The notes under the pieces: model-generated
The model's input: only the letters and a program-made list of their open reading frames with translations
Told to the model about the DNA's origin: nothing
Database searches by the model: none
Translations under genes and position numbers: made by a program
Assembly (NCBI RefSeq): GCF_000382205.1
Contig: NZ_KB907789.1
Coordinates: 992,001-1,056,000, forward strand
Direction of reading: 5' to 3'
DNA: 64,000 nucleotides
Origin: Dyadobacter beijingensis DSM 21582
Lineage (GTDB): Bacteria > Bacteroidota > Bacteroidia > Cytophagales > Spirosomataceae
Part shown: piece by piece, positions 7,985 through 16,199 of the stretch
How the letters are laid out: each line of letters begins with the position of its first letter
How positions within the stretch are numbered: position 1 is the stretch's first letter

Positions 7985-9835
7985 TTACCAGACTTCGTTA
8001 GGGACGAAATTTTTCATTTTGTACATATCCTCCGTGTTGAACGGCAGGTAGTACATCGCATCTTTCCAGCGCGCCTGGCGGTCGGCCGAGAGGGGCATGC
8101 GGGTGTACCGGTAACCGGTCGGGTAAGTGGTGCTCACGGGCACTTTCTCCACGTTCATGCGGTACAGCGTGCCACTCATAATGCCCGGCGCGTCTTTCCA
8201 GCGGCGGATATCGTGGTAATAGTGGCCGCCCTCGAAGCAGAGCTCGATGGTGCGTTCATTCTTGATGCGTTCGCGGAGCTTGTCCTTCGAAGACGCGTAT
8301 GCGGCCAGCACGTTCGGCATTCCCGCACGTGTACGGATGCGGTTGAGCGCCTGCAAGGCCGTCATGGATGCGCCCGGCGCAGAGCCGTTCGGGCCGTAGG
8401 CTTCGTTGGCGGCTTCGGCGTAGTTGAGGTACAGCTCCCCGAGGCGGATCAGCGGATCGGTGTATTGCGGCGTCGTTTTGTTGTTGACGCTCTGCTCGCC
8501 CCAGGTCTTGCGCTCGTAGTAGCCCGTGCGCGTAATGCCTGCATACGACTGGTCGAGGAGCTGGCCGTAAATGGCCGCGCCGTCCTTCGTTTCGTAGTAG
8601 ATTTTGGCATTGCCGTAACCTGGCACCGGTGCGGTATTGTAGATAATGTCAATGTAAAAACGCGGGTCGCGGTCTTTGTACGGGTCCTGTTCGCTGTAAT
8701 GCCCTGCTTTCATGGCGGCCTGGCGGTCGGCATCGGTGTTCAGCGGCTCGCCCCATTTCGTTTCGAATTTATCGACGGTATTCTGCGTAGGGCATTCACC
8801 AGACCAGCCGGTTTTCCCCCCACCGAATACGCCGTTCATCTGGCCATTCAGGTCACCGTTGTTATAAGCTTTCGTTCCGGCGTACCAGGCCCACAGCTGC
8901 TCGTTGGAATAGGTGGTACCAATGTAATTTTTCTTGTAATCATCGAGCGAAAGCAGGTCGTAGCCGTATTGCTGGGCTATTTGAATAGCTTCCCAGTTAG
9001 CCTGCGCAGCCGCCTGCCAGTCGGCAATGCCCTGCTCGTTGTTCAATGGGCTGGCGGCATACAGCAATGCCCGCGCCTTGAATGCCTTGGCGGCTACGCC
9101 GGTCGGACGCTTTTGCTCAGGGTTATTCAAATGCCCCGTCACGCCGGGCCCGGGGTCGCGGCGCATGAGGTCGGCCTTCTCGAAATACGAAGCGGCCGTG
9201 TCCATATCCATCGCGATGCGGATGAGCGTTTCGCGCTTCGACAGCCGCGGAATGTCCCACTCGTCGTCCTGGTCCATGACCGACGTCAGGTAAGGCATCG
9301 CGCCCCAGAGCCTGAAGAGCTCGAAATGTGCAAAAGCGCGGATGAAATGCGCCTGGCCCTTGAAATCGTTGATATCCACCGGGCTGGCATCTTTCAGCAT
9401 CCCGATGTTTTTCAAGGAGGTGTTGCATTTACGGATAATGTAGAACATCGAACCCAGGATCGGGCGGCGCTGCGGGTCGTAGGTCATTTTATTGATAATC
9501 GCCGAAATTTGCCCGGCTTTGATCACCTGCGCATCCATTACCCGGCCCATATCGCTCATATCCGTGAGCGCTTCGAGGGTATATTTCTGGTCCCAGAAGT
9601 CGAAATACAGCGAATAGGCATTTTTGATATTGTAGGCACGCCAGGTGGTACCGTCCAGCCGGTTGCCCTCATAGATATCATCGAAGTACTTTTTGAAATT
9701 CTCGTATTTGGAAAAAACGTCGTCAGGCGTAAGCCCCGACTCCGGTGCCTTGTCGAGATAATCTTCCACGCACGAGCCCAGCAGCAGGACGAGCAGCACC
9801 GGTATGCATAATATCGTAATGAATCTTTTCATCAT
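7985..9835 (-). CDS. RagB/SusD-family nutrient uptake lipoprotein
   Basis: About 616 residues from the tandem ATG ATG at 9835/9832. The frame extends upstream to 9871, but that would overlap the preceding susC and spoil the signal peptide, so 9835 is preferred. The lipobox is LLLGSC (Cys22), followed by VEDYLDKAPESGLT, a standard SusD mature N-terminus. The C-terminal hallmarks RIKNERTIELCFEGGHYYHDIRRW and YYLPFNTEDM are present. It is the lid partner of the STN-type SusC encoded just upstream (13 bp gap). Ligand not deducible. Confidence 0.95.
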   Translation of the reverse strand: MMKRFITILCIPVLLVLLLGSCVEDYLDKAPESGLTPDDVFSKYENFKKYFDDIYEGNRLDGTTWRAYNIKNAYSLYFDFWDQKYTLEALTDMSDMGRVMDAQVIKAGQISAIINKMTYDPQRRPILGSMFYIIRKCNTSLKNIGMLKDASPVDINDFKGQAHFIRAFAHFELFRLWGAMPYLTSVMDQDDEWDIPRLSKRETLIRIAMDMDTAASYFEKADLMRRDPGPGVTGHLNNPEQKRPTGVAAKAFKARALLYAASPLNNEQGIADWQAAAQANWEAIQIAQQYGYDLLSLDDYKKNYIGTTYSNEQLWAWYAGTKAYNNGDLNGQMNGVFGGGKTGWSGECPTQNTVDKFETKWGEPLNTDADRQAAMKAGHYSEQDPYKDRDPRFYIDIIYNTAPVPGYGNAKIYYETKDGAAIYGQLLDQSYAGITRTGYYERKTWGEQSVNNKTTPQYTDPLIRLGELYLNYAEAANEAYGPNGSAPGASMTALQALNRIRTRAGMPNVLAAYASSKDKLRERIKNERTIELCFEGGHYYHDIRRWKDAPGIMSGTLYRMNVEKVPVSTTYPTGYRYTRMPLSADRQARWKDAMYYLPFNTEDMYKMKNFVPNEVW

Positions 9836-9848
9836 GAGTTGGTTAGGA

Positions 9849-12800
9849 TTAGAATGCAGCCCTGATGGCAAATTTCACGGTCGTCATTTGCGGGTAGAAA
9901 CCCTGGTTGAAATCTTTCCGCTCGGGATCGCCTTCGATGAGCTTCGTGAATGTCCAGAGGTTATTGCCGGTCACGAAAAACACGAGGTTCGAGGTCCCGA
10001 TCACACGCCGCAGGAACTTGGAATTGAAGGTGTATGAAGCGTACACTTCTCTCAATCTCAGATAATTGGAGTTTCGCCAGAACCGGTTTTCGATCATGAT
10101 ATCGAAGCCGCGGTCGGCCTCGCCGCCACCCCAGAAGAGGTTGTCGGTACTGCCGCCGCCCGAGTAATGCAGGGTAGCGTGGTTCGCGCCGGGGTTCGCA
10201 GGCGTCCAGTAATCGAGCTGCGATGCGTGCACGCGCCAGTCGCCTTTGATAAACTCCACTTCATAAGGCTGGTTGAACTCTACATATTTGCCTACATTCC
10301 CCTGGAACATGAAGTTGAAATCAAACTTTTTCCACGTAAAACCCGCTGAGAACGAATAGGTAATCGGCGGATAGTCGGAGCCGGGGATCGGGTATTTGTC
10401 TAGATTGGTCACCTTGCCGTCGCCATTGTAGTCGAGGAATTTGTAATCTCCGACATTCAGCTTTTGCAAATCAATGGCCGATACATTGTTATGAATATCA
10501 TCCACGGAAGTATAGTAGCCGGTGCCCGTCAGCTCCACTCCGCTCAGCTGCGCGCCCAGTGGTTTGCCGGCCGCTTTCTGGTAATCGAATGCATACGGGA
10601 GGTCGTCTTTGAACAGGATGCGGTTCTCATTGAAGCCGAAAAGCCCTTTGACAAAATAGCCGAGGCCGGAAGCGGTATTGTTGCGGTACTCCATTTCGAG
10701 CTCTATACCGTGTTTTTTCAGTCGGCCGAGGTTGAGCTCTTTGAATGAATTACCCACGAGCATGGTGACACTCTGCGGCACGAGCAGCATTTTCTGGCGG
10801 TGCTCGTCGAACAGGTCCACGCCGAATGTGAATTTATCGTTCCAAAGCCCCAGCTCGATCCCGAAGTCGCGCTTGCGGGCTTCCTCCCATTGCGAAACGA
10901 GGTTCGGGCCAAGGTCTTCGTGGATATAGCCGGCATTATCCTTGAAAAATTCGCTCAGGTACAGCCAGCGGTTATCAGCAATGTCGCTACCCACTTTTCC
11001 GTCGGAATAGCGCAGTTTCAGCTTGCTGATCCAGGAAATGCGGTCTTTGAAAAACTTTTCTTCCGACACCACCCAGCCCACGGCTCCCGACGGGAAAAAC
11101 CCGTAACGCTTGCCCGGCGCGAAACGCTCCGAACCGGTATAACCCACGTTCAGTTCGAGCAGGTATTTGTTGGCATAATCGTAGGTAGCACGGCTTACGA
11201 GCCCCTGGTTATAGTAGGGAAATTCCGTCGTTTTGTCCTTCTGCTGGCGATTCACGAGCACGAGCCCCGTCACACTATGCTTGCCGAACGCCCGGTTATA
11301 GCTCGTCGAGAGTTCGTAGTAGAAGTCTTTGTAATAATCATTTTCCAGTTCACCTACATTGATATCCAATGGCGGCTGCTGGAACACCTCGTTGCCCTGC
11401 CCGGCGCGGAACCAGGGGTTTTCCTCGGTGCCGATCTTGTCGTAATTCAGCTGGTATTCAGGGAACGAATAGCTGGCCGTGAGCGAGCGGTTACGGTAAT
11501 AGGTGCTCATCGACACCTTTCCTTTTACCGAAAGGCCCTTCGTAATGCCATCCAGTTTCTGGTCGAGAATGAGGTCGGTGAATAGCTTCGAATCCAGGTA
11601 CCGGTTAAAGGATCCCTGGTTCATGGAAGTGTAGGGATTGCCGGTAAATTCCCCGAAGTTCATTGCGAGGCGGTCGCCCGTGTCGTTGGGGTAATCCGGA
11701 TCGGGCACCTGCGCGAGCACCCAGGCCGGGAAATAGGCCGGGTAGCGCGATGGCCCCGTGGAATACAAATTCCGCCAGGGCGAGGTGCTGGGCTGGTTCT
11801 TGACGCCGGTTTCACCACCCACATTGAGCGTCAGCGTCGTGCTGCGCGTGAGGTTAAAATCGATGTTTGTGCGGTAGTTGAAGCGATTGTACCAATAGCG
11901 GGTATCGTTATAACCATTGTGGTAAGCCTTGAAAAAATCGCCCTGGTAAGCGTAGCCGAGGGAAGCAAAATACTTGACAAAATTGGTCCCGCCCGACACG
12001 TTAAAATTCGCATTCGCATTGGTAGCGAACGGCTTGGTCATGATATCGAACCAGTTTACGTCGGGATAACGGAGGCTGTTCAGCGGCGTCGACGGGCTTT
12101 TGTATTCGTTCAATGCATTCTGCGGAATGAGGTCCGTGAATTGCTGACCGTTCATCAACGCCTGGTTGTACATCGACATCGTCTGGTAGGAACTGATATG
12201 GTCGGGAATGCGCGTGGCTTTGGCCAGACCATAGGAGCCCGTAAAGTCCAGTTTCGGCTTTCCGATCGTACCACGTTTGGTCGTGACGATAATCACCCCG
12301 TTCGCCCCTTTTGCCCCAAAAACGGCCGTGGCCGAAGCGTCTTTCAATACGGAGATCGTGGCGATCTCGTTCGGGTCCATATCACGGAAATCGCGCTCCA
12401 CACCGTCCACCATTACCAATGGCTGCGAGCCGTTCCAGCTAGAAAGCCCGCGGATAATGATCTCCGAATGGTCGCTGCCGGGCTCGCCGCTCTGCTGCAT
12501 CGTGAGCACGCCCGAGAGCTTTCCCGCGAGCGCATTCGTGATGTTGGAGGTACCCGAGCGCATAAGGGCCTTGTTGTCCACCTGCGCAATGGCGCCCACA
12601 ACGCTCTCCTTGCGCTGCGTGCCGTACCCCACTACCACCACCTCTTCCAATGCCTTGTTTTCCGGGATCAGCTTCACATCCACCGTTCGGCGACCGGCTA
12701 CCTGCACCTCCTGCGAAATGTATCCGATATAACTGAATACCAGTATGGAAGCATTATTGGTGGTCGTGATTTTATACCGCCCTTCCGTATCCGTCGAGAG

Positions 12801-13391
12801 GCCGTTGAGCGTGCCTTTCTCCACGACGTTCACACCGGGCAGCCCGATGCCGTTTTCGTCGACCACCATGCCCGTCACCGTTGCCTGCAACGAGGCAATG
12901 GCATTGTCCATCACCTGTTGCAGCCTGCGGGCGTGGTAGGCTTCCATCGAGCCGATCATGGCTTCCGGCTGGCTGCTGGCCGAGGTTTTGAGCACGGGCA
13001 TGCCGTTCAATACCTCGGTAACGGCGTGTTTACGGGCATTCGAAACGTAGATCGTCTCATTCACCCGGTTGAAACTCAGGCTCGTTTCCTGCGAAATATG
13101 CCGCAGGAGCTTCCCCACGCTCGCCTGTGGGAAGCTCAGGTCGACCTTTTTGTCGCGGACGAGCCGCTGGTCGTACTGAAAATTGAAATTGGTCTTGTCA
13201 TTGATCACCACAAAGGCATCTTCCAGCGGCACGTTGTGCAGATCGATGGAAATGTAGATTTTCTCAATGCTTTGCTCCTGCGCCTTGCCGTCGGAAGCTG
13301 ACAGCAAACCCGCAAAAATGCATTGCAAAACCGTACCGATAACCGCATACCTAGACATCGCTACAATTTGTCGTAGTAGTTTATATTGCAT
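9849..13391 (-). CDS. STN-domain SusC/RagA TonB-dependent transducer
   Basis: 1180 residues. After the signal peptide (to about 38) comes an STN signalling domain (about 45-118, with ISIDLHNVPLEDAF and VGKLLRHISQETSLSF), a carboxypeptidase-regulatory-like domain (about 170-250), the EVVVVGYGTQRKESVVGA segment, the plug with GAKGANGVIIVTTKRG, and the barrel ending in KFAIRAAF. An STN domain lets a TonB-dependent transporter contact its FecR anti-sigma factor, as in the FecA/FecR/FecI system. Here fecR and the ECF sigma gene lie directly upstream on the same strand, so the three probably form one signalling unit. It pairs with the downstream SusD. Substrate unknown. Confidence 0.96.
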   Translation of the reverse strand: MQYKLLRQIVAMSRYAVIGTVLQCIFAGLLSASDGKAQEQSIEKIYISIDLHNVPLEDAFVVINDKTNFNFQYDQRLVRDKKVDLSFPQASVGKLLRHISQETSLSFNRVNETIYVSNARKHAVTEVLNGMPVLKTSASSQPEAMIGSMEAYHARRLQQVMDNAIASLQATVTGMVVDENGIGLPGVNVVEKGTLNGLSTDTEGRYKITTTNNASILVFSYIGYISQEVQVAGRRTVDVKLIPENKALEEVVVVGYGTQRKESVVGAIAQVDNKALMRSGTSNITNALAGKLSGVLTMQQSGEPGSDHSEIIIRGLSSWNGSQPLVMVDGVERDFRDMDPNEIATISVLKDASATAVFGAKGANGVIIVTTKRGTIGKPKLDFTGSYGLAKATRIPDHISSYQTMSMYNQALMNGQQFTDLIPQNALNEYKSPSTPLNSLRYPDVNWFDIMTKPFATNANANFNVSGGTNFVKYFASLGYAYQGDFFKAYHNGYNDTRYWYNRFNYRTNIDFNLTRSTTLTLNVGGETGVKNQPSTSPWRNLYSTGPSRYPAYFPAWVLAQVPDPDYPNDTGDRLAMNFGEFTGNPYTSMNQGSFNRYLDSKLFTDLILDQKLDGITKGLSVKGKVSMSTYYRNRSLTASYSFPEYQLNYDKIGTEENPWFRAGQGNEVFQQPPLDINVGELENDYYKDFYYELSTSYNRAFGKHSVTGLVLVNRQQKDKTTEFPYYNQGLVSRATYDYANKYLLELNVGYTGSERFAPGKRYGFFPSGAVGWVVSEEKFFKDRISWISKLKLRYSDGKVGSDIADNRWLYLSEFFKDNAGYIHEDLGPNLVSQWEEARKRDFGIELGLWNDKFTFGVDLFDEHRQKMLLVPQSVTMLVGNSFKELNLGRLKKHGIELEMEYRNNTASGLGYFVKGLFGFNENRILFKDDLPYAFDYQKAAGKPLGAQLSGVELTGTGYYTSVDDIHNNVSAIDLQKLNVGDYKFLDYNGDGKVTNLDKYPIPGSDYPPITYSFSAGFTWKKFDFNFMFQGNVGKYVEFNQPYEVEFIKGDWRVHASQLDYWTPANPGANHATLHYSGGGSTDNLFWGGGEADRGFDIMIENRFWRNSNYLRLREVYASYTFNSKFLRRVIGTSNLVFFVTGNNLWTFTKLIEGDPERKDFNQGFYPQMTTVKFAIRAAF

Positions 13392-13481
13392 ATTTTTGAT
13401 CGTTTTTGAATTTCACGTTCATGACACGTGACCTCTCCCGTTCCTGATTGAGCGCCAACTCTTAGCACAGGGAAGTCACAC

Positions 13482-13518
13482 GGACCGGTAATCAGCAATG
13501 GTTACCGGTTCTTTTTTT
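13482..13518 (+). other. Hairpin with T-run between fecR and susC
   Basis: Arms ACCGGTAA (13484-13491) and TTACCGGT (13502-13509) with a 10-nt loop. On the plus strand a run TTCTTTTTTT follows, the form of an intrinsic terminator, yet no plus-strand gene precedes it. On the minus strand, where fecR and susC are transcribed, the hairpin has no T-run after it, so it may be an mRNA stability or attenuation element, or it may stop antisense transcription arriving from the susC side. Confidence 0.4.
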
Positions 13519-13548
13519 AGCTGGTATCTGACGACATCATTTTTTCGG

Positions 13549-14607
13549 TTAATGAAGGTTTACGGTGTTGTTATGGATCTTGTAGGAAAACCGGTTGGGG
13601 TAGCTCATCACGCCAAGGACGTAGTCGAGCGGCTTGTCCTGGAACTTGCCGCTGAACCGCCAGTCGGCGTCCAGGCGCATGCCCGGCGCCACTTCGAACT
13701 GCACGCCGTACCAGCGTTCAAGCCGGATTAGGGTTGATTTGAAATCGGCTTTCTGGAAGTAGAGCATGCCGTCCTTCCAGCCGATCTGCTCTTTTTCGTC
13801 GTAAGTGCTTACAATGAGCTCGCCCGCCTCCTGCTGGAAAGTCGCCATTTCACTTTTGGTGAGAAAAACGCAGGCATTCTGGTCTACCGACCCGATTTTA
13901 GCATTCACTTTCACTTTCCCTTCCACCACTGCCACCTGCACGGCCTTGTTTTCGGGATAGGCGCGGATATTGAAGGAAGTGCCGAGGACTTTGGTCACCA
14001 CGTCGCCCGTCGTGATCACGAACGGGGCTTTTTCATTTCTTTTTACATCAAAAAACGCCTCGCCGGTGAGGGTAACCTTGCGGACATTGGCCGCAAATGT
14101 TTCGGGATAGGAGATCGCGGAGCCCGCGTTGAGCATCACGCGGGTGCCGTCGGGCAGGACGAGCTTGCGTTGCTGGCCGTTTGCGGCCTTATGCTCCACC
14201 GGCACAGAAACCACGGCCGGCACATCGCGACCGGCCAGGTAGCGGTTCATGAAAAAGAATGCACCTGCCACCACGCACGCAGCCGCGGTAAGCCGGAAAA
14301 CCCAGCCCAGACTAATGCGCCGGCGCGGTTGTTCTTCCGCTTTGGCGCCACCCGATTCGGCCATCGACGATTCGAGACGCTTCCATTGCTGCTCGATGTC
14401 GTACGTCGGGACGGGCCTGCCCTGAAAATCCAGGGCGTGAACGATTTTCCGGGCTTTTTCGATCTCGGTGTGGCGGGAGGGGTTGGCGAGGAGCCATTTT
14501 TCCCACCAGTGATCATTTTCGGGGGCGGTACCATTCAGCCACGCACGAAAATCGTCGTCGAGGACGAAATCCTTGTAGCCAAACCGGTCGTATTTGTGCG
14601 CTTCCAA
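13549..14607 (-). CDS. FecR-family anti-sigma factor
   Basis: 352-residue single-pass inner-membrane protein. The cytoplasmic N-terminal domain (about 1-85, with DFRAWLNG and WWEKWLLANPSRHTEIEKAR) would bind the ECF sigma factor. One transmembrane helix (about 105-125) leads to a periplasmic FecR domain (about 145-240, with PDGTRVMLNAGSAISYP and LTGEAFFDVKRN) and a C-terminal DUF4974-like domain (about 280-350). It lies 84 bp downstream of the ECF sigma gene and upstream of the STN-type susC, the standard order for cell-surface signalling. Predicted role: hold the sigma factor until the receptor binds its ligand. Confidence 0.95.
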   Translation of the reverse strand: MEAHKYDRFGYKDFVLDDDFRAWLNGTAPENDHWWEKWLLANPSRHTEIEKARKIVHALDFQGRPVPTYDIEQQWKRLESSMAESGGAKAEEQPRRRISLGWVFRLTAAACVVAGAFFFMNRYLAGRDVPAVVSVPVEHKAANGQQRKLVLPDGTRVMLNAGSAISYPETFAANVRKVTLTGEAFFDVKRNEKAPFVITTGDVVTKVLGTSFNIRAYPENKAVQVAVVEGKVKVNAKIGSVDQNACVFLTKSEMATFQQEAGELIVSTYDEKEQIGWKDGMLYFQKADFKSTLIRLERWYGVQFEVAPGMRLDADWRFSGKFQDKPLDYVLGVMSYPNRFSYKIHNNTVNLH

Positions 14608-14691
14608 TAGGATAATATTTATTCTTTACTTTGATAAAGCCAGAATAAATACGGAGTGACCCTCGACCAGTGAATTTTTTTATAAAAATTT

Positions 14692-15387
14692 TTACATAAA
14701 CTTTATAAGAACTTCTACACCCTCTCCCGCCACGCTTCCTGAAGCGAGCAACGAAAGGTAAACGCCCAAAACGAACGGCACATCTTTGCCTTGTGGGGCG
14801 AGTTCTTCGTTCAATGCGTCGAGGGCTTTGTAGATGAGTTTGTAAACGGCACGTGTGGAAATATTCATGATCAGCGCGATCTCTCCGAACGACTGGTCAT
14901 TGTAAAACCGCAGGTATAATGCCTCTTTCTGCCGCGCAGGCAGGTTCATGATTGCATTTTGCAGGGACGATACGCTTTCTTTGAGCGTCTGGTCATGGAT
15001 CATTTTCATCTCTACCGACAACTCCACATGAAATACCGAATCGTCGTCGTCGAGCGCGACGGTGAGCGGGTTGGATTTCACCCGTTTGAGAATGAGCCTG
15101 CGGAGCGACGCCAGCAGGTAATTGCGGATCGAATCGGAGTTGCCCAGGAATGCTTTTCGTTCCCAGATGTTCATGAAAAGGATCTGAATGCAGTCTTTCA
15201 CTTCCTCGTCGTCCTTGTTAAAACGCAGCCCATAGTTCAGCAGCGACGGGTAATACAACTTGAATATCTGCTCGAATGCCTCGCCGCTACCGGCCCGCAG
15301 CGCATTCCAGAGGGGCGCTTCGCCGGAAGGTACCGCCGGGGCGGCCCGGCGCAGTTTTTCGTCAGTCAGGTTGATACGCGCTTCCAT
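14692..15387 (-). CDS. ECF RNA polymerase sigma factor
   Basis: 231 residues. Region sigma-2 lies at about 34-100 (EAFEQIFKLYYPSLLNYG, then KDCIQILFMNIWERK for core binding and promoter melting). Region sigma-4 lies at about 145-195 (LPARQKEALYLRFYNDQSFGEIA and a helix-turn-helix in MNISTRAVYKLIYKALDAL). The protein is longer than the usual 180-190 residues because of an N-terminal extension of about 30 residues and a hydrophobic C-terminal tail of about 30. It likely directs transcription of the Sus genes downstream and is held by the adjacent FecR. The mini-FecR gene just upstream on the same strand could also target it. Confidence 0.94.
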   Translation of the reverse strand: MEARINLTDEKLRRAAPAVPSGEAPLWNALRAGSGEAFEQIFKLYYPSLLNYGLRFNKDDEEVKDCIQILFMNIWERKAFLGNSDSIRNYLLASLRRLILKRVKSNPLTVALDDDDSVFHVELSVEMKMIHDQTLKESVSSLQNAIMNLPARQKEALYLRFYNDQSFGEIALIMNISTRAVYKLIYKALDALNEELAPQGKDVPFVLGVYLSLLASGSVAGEGVEVLIKFM

Positions 15388-15533
15388 GATCGCTGAGATG
15401 GCTAAATTAGGTTTAGGGATGTCACCGGCGTGTCACCGCGCAATGATTTCTAGGTGACGCAGTTATTGCCGGTTACCCTTAAAAAAGTCAACATTTTTCA
15501 GGAAATAATAAAATCAGCGAGGGTGCGCGGGCA

Positions 15534-15920
15534 TCAGGAAATGCCCAGTATGACATAAAAAATGAACAGTATAAATGTTACCGACATGAGGATCAGGATG
15601 ATATTCCCGGCTGAGAGCCCGGCACCCCGGTTTTCACGGGGCTTTTTTTTTGAATCACGATCGCCCATAATGTCGAGCGAGCTCATGATCCGGCCCCAGA
15701 TCGAGTTGACTTCCTGATTGGAAAGGCTGTCGGGTTTCCAGTCGGAGGCGATCAGCACGAGCTCGCGTGCTTTGGCCACCGTATCTTTCTGTGCGGGGTA
15801 TTTCAGTATCCAGTTTTCCCAAAAGGAGCGGATGGGAGGATCATCCGGAAACCGTACCCATCTTATGAAGAGGTTTTCCATCGCCAACTCCTCAGCCGAT
15901 AACTCTGAAAACGGTTTCAT
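15534..15920 (-). CDS. Truncated FecR-like membrane protein (anti-sigma N-domain plus TM only)
   Basis: 128 residues with no periplasmic sensor domain. Residues about 15-82 align by eye with the N-terminal domain of the FecR at 13549-14607: FIRWVRFPDD matches FRAWLNGTAPEN, FWENWILKYPAQKDTVAKAREL matches WWEKWLLANPSRHTEIEKARKI, and the spacing to VNSIWGRI/IEQQWKRL is conserved. A lysine/arginine-rich stretch precedes one strong transmembrane helix (about 101-126), after which the protein ends. It therefore looks like an anti-sigma domain tethered to the inner membrane without a receptor-sensing part. It sits 146 bp upstream of the ECF sigma gene, same strand. The function is inferred; it could equally be a decaying FecR remnant, though the frame is intact. 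Confidence 0.7.
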   Translation of the reverse strand: MKPFSELSAEELAMENLFIRWVRFPDDPPIRSFWENWILKYPAQKDTVAKARELVLIASDWKPDSLSNQEVNSIWGRIMSSLDIMGDRDSKKKPRENRGAGLSAGNIILILMSVTFILFIFYVILGIS

Positions 15921-16152
15921 TGAATCTTAGTAGATTGATTTTTACAGCCTATGACATTAAAATCCGGATTTGAAACAGCTCCGGCATTATATGTTTGTTA
16001 AGCTTTTTGTTTAAAAAAGTAGGCGTTTGCGGGTTTATACTCAATTTTCGGAGCGTTAAGAAATAATTTCAAAAATAGCCATCCTGTACTATGGGGTACC
16101 CCGAAATTTCGAATATGCGCAGGCTTAGTGACTTAATCTCATTGCAACTATG

Positions 16153-16160
16153 TACCTTTG
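16153..16160 (+). promoter_or_regulatory. Probable -7 promoter element of alaS (TACCTTTG)
   Basis: TACCTTTG matches the Bacteroidota housekeeping -7 consensus TAnnTTTG and lies 40 bp upstream of the alaS ATG. I see no clear TTTG -33 box at the usual distance, which is common for this weakly conserved element. Confidence 0.5.
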
Positions 16161-16199
16161 CGGCAAATTTTAGGATGATATAGTACGAAAACAGATACA

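Noticed and set aside
7952..9811. 619-codon open frame on the plus strand
   Set aside because: Antisense of the SusD gene at 7985-9835; long antisense frames arise from the GC-rich third codon position.
11919..13301. 460-codon open frame on the plus strand
   Set aside because: Antisense of the STN-type SusC; no domain in the product.
16081..16199. T-box or other riboswitch upstream of alaS
   Set aside because: The leader is only about 35-40 nt from the predicted -7 box, too short for a T-box, and no terminator hairpin is present.
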